55,049 bases of DNA from Nitrospirales bacterium (GCA_021604105.1 BQIW01000020.1:1-55049), one strand, 5' to 3'; shown: positions 35,034 through 45,470, numbered from the stretch's first letter. The notes: generated by a model not told the origin, from the letters alone. A program made the numbers and translations.

Positions 35034-36506
35034 ATGAACCCTCATGTTTATGGAGTGATTTTAGCCGGTGGGAGTGGGACCCGGTTTTGGCCGTTGAGCC
35101 GGGAACGATTTCCCAAGCAATTGTTGAGAATTTTGGGAGAAGGAACTCTGTTGCAACAGACGTTTGAGCGTCTATTACAAAAGATTCCCGCGAATCGGAT
35201 GTCAATTGTGACCAACGCTGTTCAAGCGGAGTCCATCAAACTCCAACTCAATCAGTGGAAAGATGACATCGCTGACAATGTCATTCTTGAGCCGGAAGGA
35301 AGAAATACCGCACCGGCGATCGCGCTAGCGGCACTACACCTGATACGCCAAGATCCTGAAGCCGTAATGGTGGTGGTACCGGCAGATCATGTGGTGAAAG
35401 CCTCCAAGAAATTTATGCGGGCGGTACAATTTGCCAGTGAACTGGCAATGGGTGGGCATCTTGTGACGTTTGGCATTCAGCCGACTCGTCCTGAAACCGG
35501 GTATGGCTATATTCAGCCTTTGAAGCGAATGAGGGTCGGGGCCAAGGGCCCTTTCATCGGGTATTCGGTGGCCCGCTTTGTTGAAAAGCCGAACCTCACA
35601 ACTGCCAAACGATATCATCGATCGGGAAATTATTTTTGGAATAGCGGTATTTTTGTCTGGAAAGCTTCGCAGATTTTATCAGAATTAGCCTTTCATCAAC
35701 CGGTGTTATCCAAAATGTTGACTGGTTTGCAATGCAAGATGGGAAGTGAGGAGTTTCCCTCCCATCTTCGGAAGGTGTATGCCAAAATCGAATCACTTTC
35801 TATTGATAATGCGGTGATGGAACATTCTTCTCATAGCGTAGTGATACCCATAGACTTTGGTTGGTCGGATGTGGGGAGTTGGAGCAGTTTGGGAGAAGTG
35901 GTGCCTTTGGATAAAGATGGAAATGTCCGGAATGGGAATGTTCTAGATCTGGGAAGTCGGGATTCCGTGCTGTTTGCGGATCGCAGGGTCGTGGCAACAA
36001 TTGGCCTTAACAATATGGTGGTGGTGGATACGCCCGATGCCACGCTGGTTTGTCCGAAGGATCGCGCACAAGATGTCAAAGCCATTGTCAATCTATTGAA
36101 GCGACAGGGTGCCCCTGAACATTTAGAACATCGAACCGTGCATCGTCCTTGGGGTTCCTATACCGTCATGGAAGAGGGGAAGGGATACAAAGTTAAACGG
36201 ATTGAAGTTGCTCCTGGAAGACGGCTTTCCCTTCAACTCCATCATCAACGCAGTGAGCATTGGGTGGTCATTGCAGGGACGGCCAGAGTGACTCGCGGCG
36301 AAGAAGTCTACGACCTCCAGGCGGGAATGAGTACGGGGATCGCTAAGGAAACTCCGCATCGCTTAGAAAATCCCGGCCAGATCCCATTAGAGATTATTGA
36401 AACGCAAAATGGGCTCTATCTTGGAGAAGATGATATCGTCCGACTTCAGGACGATTTTGGGCGATTACGACCCATTGGGTGGGAGTCGGAAGGAAAGAGA
36501 GTCTGA
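35034..36506 (+). CDS. manC: Bifunctional mannose-1-phosphate guanylyltransferase / mannose-6-phosphate isomerase
   Basis: The 490-aa protein combines an N-terminal nucleotidyltransferase (ILAGGSGTRFWPLSRERFPKQL, then FVEKPN and YFWNSGIF) with a C-terminal cupin type II isomerase domain (HRPWGSYTVMEEG, LQLHHQRSEHW). It makes GDP-mannose from mannose 1-phosphate and interconverts mannose and fructose 6-phosphates. A strong GGAGGAGAAGG precedes the ATG. The stop overlaps the start of the phosphomannomutase gene by one base, so both steps are coupled. Confidence 0.94.
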   Translation: MNPHVYGVILAGGSGTRFWPLSRERFPKQLLRILGEGTLLQQTFERLLQKIPANRMSIVTNAVQAESIKLQLNQWKDDIADNVILEPEGRNTAPAIALAALHLIRQDPEAVMVVVPADHVVKASKKFMRAVQFASELAMGGHLVTFGIQPTRPETGYGYIQPLKRMRVGAKGPFIGYSVARFVEKPNLTTAKRYHRSGNYFWNSGIFVWKASQILSELAFHQPVLSKMLTGLQCKMGSEEFPSHLRKVYAKIESLSIDNAVMEHSSHSVVIPIDFGWSDVGSWSSLGEVVPLDKDGNVRNGNVLDLGSRDSVLFADRRVVATIGLNNMVVVDTPDATLVCPKDRAQDVKAIVNLLKRQGAPEHLEHRTVHRPWGSYTVMEEGKGYKVKRIEVAPGRRLSLQLHHQRSEHWVVIAGTARVTRGEEVYDLQAGMSTGIAKETPHRLENPGQIPLEIIETQNGLYLGEDDIVRLQDDFGRLRPIGWESEGKRV

Positions 36507-37903
36507 TGGGAATTTTTCGAGAATATGATATTCGCGGAATTGTTGAACAGGATTTAGGACCCGATGTGGTTGAGCGAATCGGTCGTGCCTATGCCACCCT
36601 GGCTAAAGCCCGCGGAGTTCGCACTATCGCGCTGGGACGGGACGGCCGTCTCACTTCACCAGCCCTTCGGAATCATCTTGTTGCCGGCCTGACTCGTTCT
36701 GGGGTCAATGTACTTGATCTTGGCCTATGCGCGACCCCATTACTGTATTTTTCTCTGTTTTCCTGTGATGTTGACGGGGGCATCATGATTACCGGCAGTC
36801 ACAATGCTGCTGAGTATAATGGGTTTAAGATGTGTATAGGCCGGGAAGCATTGTACGGGGCTGATATTCAAGAATTACAGGTAATTTATGAGAGCGGCGA
36901 GTTCGCATTAGGGACAGGTACAGTTTTAACGCAATCCATCATCCCTGAATATCTCAAATTTTTACAAGAACATTTTTCTTTGGTGAGCGCCCGGGGTCTT
37001 CGGGTGGTGATTGATTGCGGAAATGGGGCAGCCTCTCTGTTTGCCAAAGATGCTTTGGAGCAATTGGGATGCGATGTAACCGGATTGTATTGCGATCTAG
37101 ATGGTCATTTCCCCAACCATCATCCGGACCCCACTGTGCTGGATAATCTTAAGGACCTGATTTCGAAGGTCAAAGAAACTGGAGCCGATGTGGGAATCGG
37201 GTACGATGGTGATGCTGACCGAATCGGCGTAATCGATGAACAGGGCCAAATTATGTGGGGGGACCGGTTATTACTCCTTTTTGCTCGGGAGGTGCTGGAT
37301 AATCATCCAGGGTGTTCCATTATTTCGGAAGTGAAAGCCTCTCAGGGATTGTATGACGATATTCAAAAACTAGGTGGACGGGGTATTATGTGGAAGACTG
37401 GGCACTCCATTATTAAAGCCAAAATGAAAGAGGAAAAGGCTTTGCTTGCCGGAGAGATGTCGGGTCATCTGTTTTTTGCCGATAGATATTATGGATATGA
37501 CGATGCAATCTATGCCTCCTGTCGACTTATCGAAATTCTTGTGAAGCGGAAAAAGCCGTTGTCATCGCTGTTGGCTGATATTCCTCAAACTGTGGTGACC
37601 CCTGAAATTCGGGTAGATTGTTCAGATAATCAAAAATTTTCATTAGTCGAAATCGTCAAAAACCGTTTGAAGCACGTGGCCAACACACAAGATCCGAAAA
37701 CATCAACGTTGCCCATTCGTGACATTATCTCCATTGATGGCATTCGTGTCCTTTTTGACGAAGGGTGGGGCCTGATTCGAGCCTCGAACACCCAACCAGC
37801 ATTGGTCCTTCGCTTTGAAGCCTCTTCCCATTCTCATCTCACTCAAATTCAGGACTATCTGGAAGGACAACTTTCAGAAGCTACTTTCGAACTCACCCCC
37901 TAA
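36506..37903 (+). CDS. Phosphomannomutase/phosphoglucomutase
   Basis: The 465-aa enzyme interconverts mannose 6- and 1-phosphates (and probably glucose phosphates), supplying ManC. It starts FREYDIRGI, has the phosphoserine loop ITGSHNAAEYNG, the magnesium loop GYDGDADRIGV and sugar-binding GEMSGHLFF, and ends with the phosphate-binding RASNTQPALVLRFEA. The ATG at 36506 lies in the TGATG overlap with manC; the frame is open a little further upstream. Similar to AlgC/ManB. Confidence 0.93.
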   Translation: MGIFREYDIRGIVEQDLGPDVVERIGRAYATLAKARGVRTIALGRDGRLTSPALRNHLVAGLTRSGVNVLDLGLCATPLLYFSLFSCDVDGGIMITGSHNAAEYNGFKMCIGREALYGADIQELQVIYESGEFALGTGTVLTQSIIPEYLKFLQEHFSLVSARGLRVVIDCGNGAASLFAKDALEQLGCDVTGLYCDLDGHFPNHHPDPTVLDNLKDLISKVKETGADVGIGYDGDADRIGVIDEQGQIMWGDRLLLLFAREVLDNHPGCSIISEVKASQGLYDDIQKLGGRGIMWKTGHSIIKAKMKEEKALLAGEMSGHLFFADRYYGYDDAIYASCRLIEILVKRKKPLSSLLADIPQTVVTPEIRVDCSDNQKFSLVEIVKNRLKHVANTQDPKTSTLPIRDIISIDGIRVLFDEGWGLIRASNTQPALVLRFEASSHSHLTQIQDYLEGQLSEATFELTP

Positions 37904-38154
37904 CCCCTCACCACGGTATTTCACTTTTTTTAAATCGTTTCTGGTCTCATCTCAACCATTTCCGGTGAAGGTCTGGTCAATCAGATTAATGATATCTCCC
38001 GCCATGAAACCTATGTGGTTATTAAGGTAGCCGGATTCATCAATGAGAATATTTTCCCACGATCGAACGCGAATTTCTGTTGAACTTGCGTTGCTCCTTA
38101 ATGCTGAAAAGCATATAATGGAAATCCTCTAGTATTCTCTATGGATCATGACTG

Positions 38155-39162
38155 ATGACTCCGCGTTTTTCCTTATCGACACATACCTTTCGTGAGCAAG
38201 CATCCATTTCTGGAACATCCGGAGAATTTTCCCGCATCATCATGCAAATTGCCCTGGGTGGGAAACTTATTGCCCAGGATCTTCGAAAAGCCGGATTGAG
38301 TCAGTTTCTGGGCACGACGGGTTTAATGAACGTGCAAGGCGAAGAGGTCCAAAAATTAGACGAACGAGCCAATCAGATATTTCTGGATGTGTTTGAGCAC
38401 ATGGAACTGGTGAGTACGCTGGTTTCAGAGGAAATGGAAAAGCCCTATCTCATCAAAGAAGCCGATGGACAAGGGCGGTATGCGATATTTTTGGATCCTT
38501 TGGATGGCTCCTCCAACATTGATGTGAATGCGTCTTTGGGGTCAATTTTTTCTATTCATCGGCTTTCCGTTGAGGGTTTCCCCACTTCTGAAGATGCTTT
38601 GCGAAAAAAGGGATGCGATCAGGTTGCGGCCGGATATGTCCTGTATGGATCAAGTGTGCTTTTGGTGTATACCTGCGGCCATGGTGTGCACCAATTCACG
38701 TTGGATCAGGAAGCCGGTGAGTTTTTCCTCTCAGCAAGGGATATTCAAATCCCCAAGCGTGGGAAAATATATAGTGTGAATGACGGTAATTACCAAAAAT
38801 GGTCCGCCGGCACTCAACAATTTCTTCATTATCTTCACGAAGTTGATGCCCAGACAGGCAGACCATATACCAGCCGTTATTCGGGGTGTTTTGTGGCTGA
38901 TGTGCATCGTGTGTTGTGTAAGGGTGGCCTCTATATGTATCCGGGGGAGCAGAAGAACCCAGAGGGAAAATTGAGGCTCATGTATGAAGCCGCACCCTTA
39001 TCTTTTTTGGTTGAACAGGCCGGTGGTATGGGGAGTACGGGTGTTGAGCCTGTCAATCAACTAATCCCGAAAACCCTTCACCAGAGAGTCCCTTTATATA
39101 TTGGCAGTCAGGATGATGTGACCAAAGCTGAAGCATTCCTGCGGTCTGAGTTACCGATCTAG
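38155..39162 (+). CDS. fbp: Class I fructose-1,6-bisphosphatase
   Basis: Hydrolyses fructose 1,6-bisphosphate to fructose 6-phosphate in gluconeogenesis. The 335-aa protein has the metal site DPLDGSSNIDVN, an upstream VSEEMEKP and late CFVADVHRVLCKGGLYMYPG with MYEAAPLSFLVEQAGG. These are standard class I FBPase blocks. Together with the FbaB-type aldolase downstream it gives a gluconeogenic pair, consistent with an autotroph building hexoses for LPS. Confidence 0.95.
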   Translation: MTPRFSLSTHTFREQASISGTSGEFSRIIMQIALGGKLIAQDLRKAGLSQFLGTTGLMNVQGEEVQKLDERANQIFLDVFEHMELVSTLVSEEMEKPYLIKEADGQGRYAIFLDPLDGSSNIDVNASLGSIFSIHRLSVEGFPTSEDALRKKGCDQVAAGYVLYGSSVLLVYTCGHGVHQFTLDQEAGEFFLSARDIQIPKRGKIYSVNDGNYQKWSAGTQQFLHYLHEVDAQTGRPYTSRYSGCFVADVHRVLCKGGLYMYPGEQKNPEGKLRLMYEAAPLSFLVEQAGGMGSTGVEPVNQLIPKTLHQRVPLYIGSQDDVTKAEAFLRSELPI

Positions 39163-39178
39163 GGAAGGAGAATCTCCT

Positions 39179-40204
39179 ATGGTGTTGCGTATGATATTTC
39201 TGGTCATTGGGGTAGTATTCGGTGTGGCCTTGGCATGGGGAGCAACCAATGGCCAAATGGGCTTTTTGCTCATGGGCGGTGGAATCGGGGCGGGGGTTGG
39301 GGCAATCATTCTGTCTGTAGAGCACCGATTGAAAACCGCGCCCTTACCATTCGTCGTGTGTGGAGCGGGCGGATTAATTGTTGGACTCCTTGTGGCAGGA
39401 TTGATTGCCTCATTGACGGGATTAGTTGCACGCTCTCCATATACCGTCTTTACCCTTCTGGCCAGCTTGGTGATCTTTTTGGGAATACCTTATTGGGGAT
39501 TAATCATGGGACTACGATTTGCCACCGAAGGATGGGCCACATCAACCATTCCAACAGGTGATACGGAGTCAGTTCGCACCAAAAAACTTCTTGATACCAG
39601 TGTCATCATTGATGGTCGGATTGCAGATTTGTGCGAAACGGGCTTTATTGAGGGAACCCTTGTTGTTCCATATTTTATTCTCCAGGAGTTACAGCATATT
39701 TCCGATTCCTCTGATGGATTAAAGCGGGCACGTGGGAGACGAGGTTTGGACATTTTGAATGTCCTTCAAAAAGTCAGCAATATTAAGGTCGACCTGGTAG
39801 AAGATGATTTTCCTCATGTTAAAGAGGTGGATACAAAGCTCATTGAACTCGCAAAACAAATGGATGCCAAGGTGCTGACCAACGATTTTAACCTCAACAA
39901 GGTGGCCGGGATCCAGGGTGTCAGGGTGCTGAATATTAATGACCTGTGTAATGCGCTGAAACCGGTGGTGCTTCCTGGTGAAACCATTCGGGTTTTTGTT
40001 TTGAAAGAAGGGAAAGAGGCCGGGCAAGGTGTGGCCTACTTAGATGATGGCACCATGGTGGTGGTTGATCATGCCAAGCGGTGGATCGGCAAAAATGCGG
40101 ATGTGATTGTGACGAGTGTTCTGCAAACGAGTGCTGGTCGAATGATTTTTACCCGCCTGAAAGAAGAAACTGAACACGAGGAGTTAAGCTTCTCGCGTGT
40201 TTAA
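39179..40204 (+). CDS. PIN-TRAM domain membrane protein (YacL-like)
   Basis: The 341-aa protein has four N-terminal hydrophobic segments, then a PIN nuclease-like domain with LLDTSVIIDGRI, VVPYFILQELQ, RGRRGLDIL and VLTNDFNLNKVA, where conserved acidic residues are present. A C-terminal TRAM RNA-binding domain ends in VVDHAKRWIGKNADVIVTS. In many bacteria this protein is encoded just before ispD, as here. Proposed to be a membrane-bound ribonuclease; not shown by sequence alone. Confidence 0.9.
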   Translation: MVLRMIFLVIGVVFGVALAWGATNGQMGFLLMGGGIGAGVGAIILSVEHRLKTAPLPFVVCGAGGLIVGLLVAGLIASLTGLVARSPYTVFTLLASLVIFLGIPYWGLIMGLRFATEGWATSTIPTGDTESVRTKKLLDTSVIIDGRIADLCETGFIEGTLVVPYFILQELQHISDSSDGLKRARGRRGLDILNVLQKVSNIKVDLVEDDFPHVKEVDTKLIELAKQMDAKVLTNDFNLNKVAGIQGVRVLNINDLCNALKPVVLPGETIRVFVLKEGKEAGQGVAYLDDGTMVVVDHAKRWIGKNADVIVTSVLQTSAGRMIFTRLKEETEHEELSFSRV

Positions 40205-40901
40205 TTCTGTTGTGGCGGTGGTGCTTGCCGCGGGCCTTGGTACCCGCATGGGCGGAAATACTCCTAAGCAATATCTTACTCTGGGGAATCTCCCACTTTT
40301 AGTATATTCACTTCAGGTTTTTCAACATTACGAGGGGGTCGGTGAGGTCATTCTGTCTGTTCCGGCATCGGATTTGGAATATTGCTGGAGCGCAATCGTA
40401 AAACCTTTTGGGTTGGAGAAAGTTACTAAAGTGGTGGCGGGGGGAGCACGGCGACAAGATTCTGTCAGCAACGGCCTTGCCGCCATTTCCGATCGACCTG
40501 ACGGGGTTTTGGTTCATGATGGTGTCCGTCCCTTTATCGACCCATGCATGGTTAAGAATGTGATCGACTGTGCCGGAAACACAGGGGCGGCTGTAGTGGC
40601 AATGCCGATCCATGATACGGTAAAAAGGGTTGATTCATCTGGGATCATTCAAGAGACCCTGAAGAGGGAAGAGCTCTGGCAGATTCAGACACCCCAGGTG
40701 TTCCGATATGATTGGCTGGTCGAGGCACATCACCAGGCGCAATTACATCAATGGGAGGTCACCGATGATGCAGCCCTCATTGAACGGATGGGCTATCCCG
40801 TTTCCGTAATAGCGGGAAGTTGTTTTAATATAAAAGTGACAAAGCCGGATGACCTGGTGTTTGGGGAAGCGATTTTGGAAACGATAAGAAGGCAAAGGTG
40901 A
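40197..40901 (+). CDS. ispD: 2-C-methyl-D-erythritol 4-phosphate cytidylyltransferase IspD
   Basis: Third step of the MEP isoprenoid pathway. The 234-aa protein has VVLAAGLGTRMGGNTPKQYL, VHDGVRPFI, KRVDSSGIIQETLKR, QTPQVFRYDWL and TDDAALIERMGYPV. The GTG start overlaps the preceding gene by eight bases. ispF follows after 55 bp, forming the common ispD-ispF pair. Confidence 0.95.
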   Translation: MFNSVVAVVLAAGLGTRMGGNTPKQYLTLGNLPLLVYSLQVFQHYEGVGEVILSVPASDLEYCWSAIVKPFGLEKVTKVVAGGARRQDSVSNGLAAISDRPDGVLVHDGVRPFIDPCMVKNVIDCAGNTGAAVVAMPIHDTVKRVDSSGIIQETLKREELWQIQTPQVFRYDWLVEAHHQAQLHQWEVTDDAALIERMGYPVSVIAGSCFNIKVTKPDDLVFGEAILETIRRQR

Positions 40902-40956
40902 AATTTCAGGCCAGCCTGCATGGAGATGTTTTTTTTTCGCGCGTTTTTGATTTGAT

Positions 40957-41439
40957 ATGAGAGTTGGTCAGGGTTATGACATTCATCCCCTCCGGGAAGG
41001 CCGTCCACTGATTCTGGGTGGCGTGGGTATTCCCCATTCTCAAGGGTTGGAGGGCCATTCCGATGCTGATGCCTTGACCCATGCCGTTTGCGACGCCATT
41101 CTAGGAGCTATGGGAGAAGGAGATCTCGGAACTCGGTACCCAAGCAGTAATCCAGAATACAAAAATCTCTCGAGTTTGGTTATGCTACGAAGTGTCGCTC
41201 AAACCCTTCGTGATAAAGGGTTTTACTTGGTGAATCTGGATACGGTCATTCTAGCCCAGGCCCCGAAATTAGCCCCATATATGGCCTCGATGCAAGAAAG
41301 TCTTGCGCAGGTGCTGGAGGTTTCCCTTTCTCAGATTAATGTCAAAGTCAAAAGTGGAGAGGGAGTTGGAATGATTGGGCGTGAAGAAGGCATTGCGACA
41401 TTGGCCATTTGTCTGATTGAATGCATCACGCCGCCATGA
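40957..41439 (+). CDS. ispF: 2-C-methyl-D-erythritol 2,4-cyclodiphosphate synthase IspF
   Basis: Cyclises CDP-methylerythritol 2-phosphate in the MEP pathway; works as a zinc homotrimer. The 160-aa protein has the metal ligands in GQGYDIHPL (Asp8, His10) and GHSDADALTHAVCDAILGA (His42), then NLDTVILAQAPKL and VKVKSGEGVGMIGR. Length is normal. Confidence 0.95.
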   Translation: MRVGQGYDIHPLREGRPLILGGVGIPHSQGLEGHSDADALTHAVCDAILGAMGEGDLGTRYPSSNPEYKNLSSLVMLRSVAQTLRDKGFYLVNLDTVILAQAPKLAPYMASMQESLAQVLEVSLSQINVKVKSGEGVGMIGREEGIATLAICLIECITPP

Positions 41440-41486
41440 AATGATCTCGTCTTTTCTTTATTGGGGTTTATCTGGATGGTGGGATT

Positions 41487-42137
41487 ATGCGGTTGGTTAA
41501 ACGAATTGCCGAAGATCTTCATGCGGTCTTTGAGCGGGATCCGGCGGCAACCAGTCGTTGGGAAGTGCTGCTGGCCTACTCGGGTTTTCATGCGTTATTG
41601 GCCTATCGCTTGGCGCATTGGTTATGGAGGAAAAACATTCCGATTATCCCACGGTTGATTTCGCAATTAGCTCGGTGGGTGACCGGTATTGAAATTCATC
41701 CAGGAGCACAGATCGGACGGGGATTTTTTATTGACCATGGGATGGGGGTGGTGATTGGCGAGACTTCAGTCATTGGTGACTTTGTCACCCTCTTCCAAGG
41801 CGTGACCCTCGGGGGGACCGGCAAAGAACGTGGTAAACGTCATCCGACATTAGGTAATCATGTTGTGGTCGGAGCCGGGGCGAAAGTGCTGGGGAATATT
41901 ACGATCGGAGATTTTGTTAAAGTGGGAGCTAATTCGGTAGTTCTTCGGTCAGTGCCATCAAATTCAACGGTCATCGGAATCCCTGGCCGTATTATCAAAA
42001 CTATTGGAGATCGTGTGCCTGAAGCGACCATGGATCATGCTAATATTTCCGATCCCATTGCCGAACGATTTGATGCGATGGAACAAGAACTCATTGCTCT
42101 AAGGAAACGGGTGGAACAATCTGAAAAACCATCCTAA
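41487..42137 (+). CDS. cysE: Serine O-acetyltransferase (CysE/EpsC)
   Basis: Acetylates L-serine for cysteine synthesis. The 216-aa protein has the short N-terminal helical part and left-handed beta-helix typical of bacterial EpsC-type enzymes: [48 protein letters not shown] and [18 protein letters not shown] and KRHPT hold active-site residues. A C-terminal tail of about 50 residues is less conserved. Confidence 0.93.
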   Translation: MRLVKRIAEDLHAVFERDPAATSRWEVLLAYSGFHALLAYRLAHWLWRKNIPIIPRLISQLARWVTGIEIHPGAQIGRGFFIDHGMGVVIGETSVIGDFVTLFQGVTLGGTGKERGKRHPTLGNHVVVGAGAKVLGNITIGDFVKVGANSVVLRSVPSNSTVIGIPGRIIKTIGDRVPEATMDHANISDPIAERFDAMEQELIALRKRVEQSEKPS

Positions 42138-42241
42138 CGGCCGTGAGGGAATTTTTGATATTGTCATAGGCCGTGAGGTTTTTTACACTACAAACCACAA
42201 GCTGAGCAAAGCGAATATTCCGTTGAAAGGGAGGGATTTTT

Positions 42242-43183
42242 GTGAAGGAATCCAACGTGATTACACCACGAGTCAAAGAAATATTACGAAATTATGAGGG
42301 CAATGTTCCTGGAGTTCTTGCAAATATCGCTCGTTTATTGATGACAGGGCGGTTGGCCGGGACTGGTCGCTTAGTTATTCTGCCGGTAGACCAGGGCTTT
42401 GAGCATGGTCCTGCCAGAAGTTTTGCGGTCAATCCTGCCGGGTATGATCCTCACTACCATTTTCAGCTGGGAATTGATGCCGGATGTAATGCTTACGCCG
42501 CTCCTCTCGGATTTCTTGAGGCCGGGGCAGCAGAATATGCTGGTCAAATTCCCCTCATCCTGAAATTGAACAATAATGATTCCCTGTTTGAGAGTAAAGA
42601 TCCTAATTCTGCCATCACCGGCAGTGTGCATGATGCCCTTCGGTTAGGATGCTGTGCCGTGGGATATACGATTTATCCGGGGTCTGCCCATAGTCAGGAC
42701 ATGTATAACCATCTGCGGGAAATTGCTCAAGAGGCCAAATCCCACGGATTGGCGGTGGTGGTATGGTCGTATCCCCGTGGTGGAGGACTTAGTAAGGAAG
42801 GGGAGACGGGAATTGATGTTGTAGCCTATGCCGCACAAATCGCAGCCCAACTCGGGGCTCATATTATCAAAGTAAAGGTACCATCGAATCATATTGAACA
42901 GTCGGCCGCTAAAAAAGTCTATGAGTCGGAAAAGATTCCCATTAGCACGCCTGCTGAGCGTATCCGCCATGTTGTACAGAGCACTTTTCAGGGACGGCGT
43001 ATTGTCATTTTTTCGGGTGGGGCCAAAGGGGAAGATCAGAAAATTTTCGATGAAGCCCGAGGAATACGTGATGGTGGAGGATTTGGGTCCATTATTGGGA
43101 GAAATTCATTCCAACGGCCCAGACCCCAGGCTCTTGAATTTCTTTCAACTGTTATGAAGATCTATGGGGGAGAACTCTCTTAG
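42242..43183 (+). CDS. Class I fructose-bisphosphate aldolase, DhnA/FbaB type
   Basis: Schiff-base aldolase of 313 aa that splits or forms fructose 1,6-bisphosphate. VILPVDQGFEHGP begins the barrel, AVGYTIYPGS and VVVWSYPRG follow, and the catalytic lysine lies in AHIIKVKVPS. IFSGGAKGED and DGGGFGSIIGRNSFQR give the phosphate-binding loops. The GTG start has GAAAGGGAGGG upstream. Confidence 0.92.
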   Translation: MKESNVITPRVKEILRNYEGNVPGVLANIARLLMTGRLAGTGRLVILPVDQGFEHGPARSFAVNPAGYDPHYHFQLGIDAGCNAYAAPLGFLEAGAAEYAGQIPLILKLNNNDSLFESKDPNSAITGSVHDALRLGCCAVGYTIYPGSAHSQDMYNHLREIAQEAKSHGLAVVVWSYPRGGGLSKEGETGIDVVAYAAQIAAQLGAHIIKVKVPSNHIEQSAAKKVYESEKIPISTPAERIRHVVQSTFQGRRIVIFSGGAKGEDQKIFDEARGIRDGGGFGSIIGRNSFQRPRPQALEFLSTVMKIYGGELS

Positions 43184-43216
43184 TAATGTAATCGCTGGGA
43201 TTGAGAGTGTATGAAC

Positions 43217-44491
43217 TCAGGGGTATAACCCCCGACATTGATGGGCTTGGGCTACCTCCTGAATTCCTGCGATCAAGGCGGCGGTCCTCATTGTCAGTTT
43301 TTTCTCCTCGGCATGATTGAGAATACGGCAAAACGCCCCTGTGATGATGTTCCTGAGTCGACTGTGAATATCTGATTCCTGCCAAGAAAAACGTTGGGCG
43401 TCCTGAACCCATTCAAAATACGAGACGATAACACCGCCGGCATTGGCGAGAATATCCGGCACCACAAAAATTCCTCGTTCCCGCAAAATAGCATCGGCCT
43501 CCAGAGTTGTTGGGCCATTGGCTGCCTCGATCAGGTACTGGCATTGAATGCGCGATGCGTTGTTAACAGTGATTTGTTCGGACACGGCCGCCGGAATGAG
43601 CACATGGCAGGGTAGGAGGAGTAAATCTTCGTTCATAATCTGTTCACCGAATTGGGTGAGAGAAGAAATCGACGATTTTTCGGTAGCCAATTGAGACAGA
43701 ATCCCTGGAATATCCAGACCTTTTTGGTTATACAGTCCCCCCATCTGATCACTGACTGCCAATATTTTTACCCCCTCCTGATGAAGAATTCGTGCAGTTT
43801 GGGATCCGACGTTCCCAAACCCTTGAATGACGACGGTCGTGTCTGAAGGAAGCAGACCAAAATGCCGTAAGACTTCCAATGTGACATCCACCACTCCACG
43901 ACCCGTCGCTTCTTCTCTACCAAGGGTTCCTCCAATGGAAATGGGTTTCCCCGTGACCACTCCACGGACGGTAAACCCAACCTGCTGGCTGAAGGTATCC
44001 ATTACCCACCCCATGACTTGCTGATTGGTTCCAATATCAGGAGCGGGAATATCTTTGTCCGGCCCCAATAATGGAAAAATTTCTGCGATGTAACGGCGGG
44101 TCACACCTTCAAGCTCCGCCGGAGAAAGCATGGCAGGGTTGACTGCAACCCCTCCTTTGGCCCCTCCGAATGGCAACCCTGCCAAGGCTGTTTTCCATGT
44201 CATCCACATCGCCAAGGCTGCGACTTCTCCAAGGCTGACGTCGGGATGGAAGCGAATACCGCCTTTTGTTGGGCCGCGGGCTACATCATGATGCACGCGA
44301 TAGCCACGAAAGACTTGAACCTGTCCGGTATCCATCCGGACCGGCACACTGACGCAGAGAGAGCGTTGAGGAGCTTTGAGCCGCTCAAGCAATCCTGAAT
44401 CCAGGTTCATATGGTGGGCAGCTTGATTAAATTGGTCAACGGCCAAGCGGAACGTTGGATGGTTGAACTCTGGAGTGAGGTCATTGTTCAT
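43217..44491 (-). CDS. gdhA: Glutamate dehydrogenase (Glu/Leu/Phe/Val family)
   Basis: Reversibly aminates 2-oxoglutarate with NAD(P)H. The 424-aa enzyme has RGPTKGGIRFHPD, LPFGGAKGGVAVNP (catalytic Lys region), GPDKDIPAPDIGTN and the Rossmann motif VVIQGFGNVGSQTA. GGVIVSYFEWVQD near the end is also conserved. It converges with the aldolase gene. Coenzyme preference is not clear from sequence. Confidence 0.93.
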   Translation of the reverse strand: MNNDLTPEFNHPTFRLAVDQFNQAAHHMNLDSGLLERLKAPQRSLCVSVPVRMDTGQVQVFRGYRVHHDVARGPTKGGIRFHPDVSLGEVAALAMWMTWKTALAGLPFGGAKGGVAVNPAMLSPAELEGVTRRYIAEIFPLLGPDKDIPAPDIGTNQQVMGWVMDTFSQQVGFTVRGVVTGKPISIGGTLGREEATGRGVVDVTLEVLRHFGLLPSDTTVVIQGFGNVGSQTARILHQEGVKILAVSDQMGGLYNQKGLDIPGILSQLATEKSSISSLTQFGEQIMNEDLLLLPCHVLIPAAVSEQITVNNASRIQCQYLIEAANGPTTLEADAILRERGIFVVPDILANAGGVIVSYFEWVQDAQRFSWQESDIHSRLRNIITGAFCRILNHAEEKKLTMRTAALIAGIQEVAQAHQCRGLYP

Positions 44492-44656
44492 GGAGATTAT
44501 CTCGTGGGGCAGAAATTTTCAGTCCTACTTTTCAGTATATCAAAAATGAAATTTGAAATTTCCCTTTTTCCCACAGCAGGTGAATGGGTGAACGGAAAAC
44601 AAGGAAAATGATGGGGATTCAAAATGGCTCATCCGGCAAGGCCGCAGATACTTGGT

Positions 44657-44873
44657 GGGAGTGTTGAATAATAAGGATGTTCAAGGGCAAATTTGCGCAG
44701 GATGAGATTCCTCCTCAAAGGCTCCGGGTCGGTTCAAAAAAGCATGCCCTGAGTCTTCCCGAAGGGTCCGTCCAGCAAGGCCGCAGCCGTTTTTCCGCGC
44801 GGAGCGTACGCTGAGTACGTGAGCACGGGAAAATGGCGAGAACGCCGCTGGCGGCTTTTTTCAGCGGACCCTT
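44657..44873 (+). repeat. Dispersed intergenic repeat, copy B (about 217 bp)
   Basis: Same orientation as copy A at 15458-15649 and near-identical at both ends (GTGTTGAATAATAAGGATGTTCAA; GCTGGCGGCTTTTTTCA). It differs by an extra segment of about 25 bp (CATGCCCTGAGTCTTCCCG) in the middle. An open frame crossing its 3' end is not conserved in copy A and is not a gene. Confidence 0.8.
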
Positions 44874-45470
44874 CTATGTTGACCGCGGCCCCGATGATTT
44901 CCTTGGTATGAGGTTAGGTGGAGGGTTCAACCCGAACTTTCCACGCCATGAGGGCGTGCCTCAAAGGCAGGACCCGATTCGGAGAGATCCGAAAAGATTT
45001 TTTAATTGTTCCCTTCAACAATATAAGGTCGCAGTTTCCCGATTTTGGCCATCACCTCCTCATATGCCCTATTTTTTAATGACACTCGTAAGGTATAGCT
45101 CGGGAAGTGAGAGCATCTTTCCTAAGATCACGGCAGAAGGGAAGGATCGCAAAAGCTGAAAAGATTCCCTGGTAAAGAGGTGTTGAATTATGTTTTCCAT
45201 CATAATGGTATCCCACACGGCTTTCATCTGACTACCCCCAACGGATTTTCCAGATTCTTTCCATAGCTGTCATTGGGGATATTCTGCATGGGGAATTCCC
45301 ATTTCATGCCATAGGGCGTGTTCTGACCCCTGCCATAGAGCATGAACACGTTGGTGTGATAAATTGGCCTCTTCTAATTGATCAAGCTAGGGTAACGTTC
45401 ATACAAAAAGGGCTCTCATTTCACTATGAGCTAGGGCGTGAGAATGGAAAACAATCGAGAGTACATCACA
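44874..45470. other. Intergenic region without supported gene
   Basis: Nearly 600 bp between the repeat and ppnN. I see no conserved coding frame, RNA structure or clear promoter. The sequence AGGGCGTG occurs three times between 45316 and 45500, with no known meaning. Confidence 0.4.

Noticed and set aside
44833-45159. 108-codon plus frame overlapping repeat copy B
   Set aside because: It starts inside the repeat, is not conserved in copy A and has no ribosome-binding site or domain.
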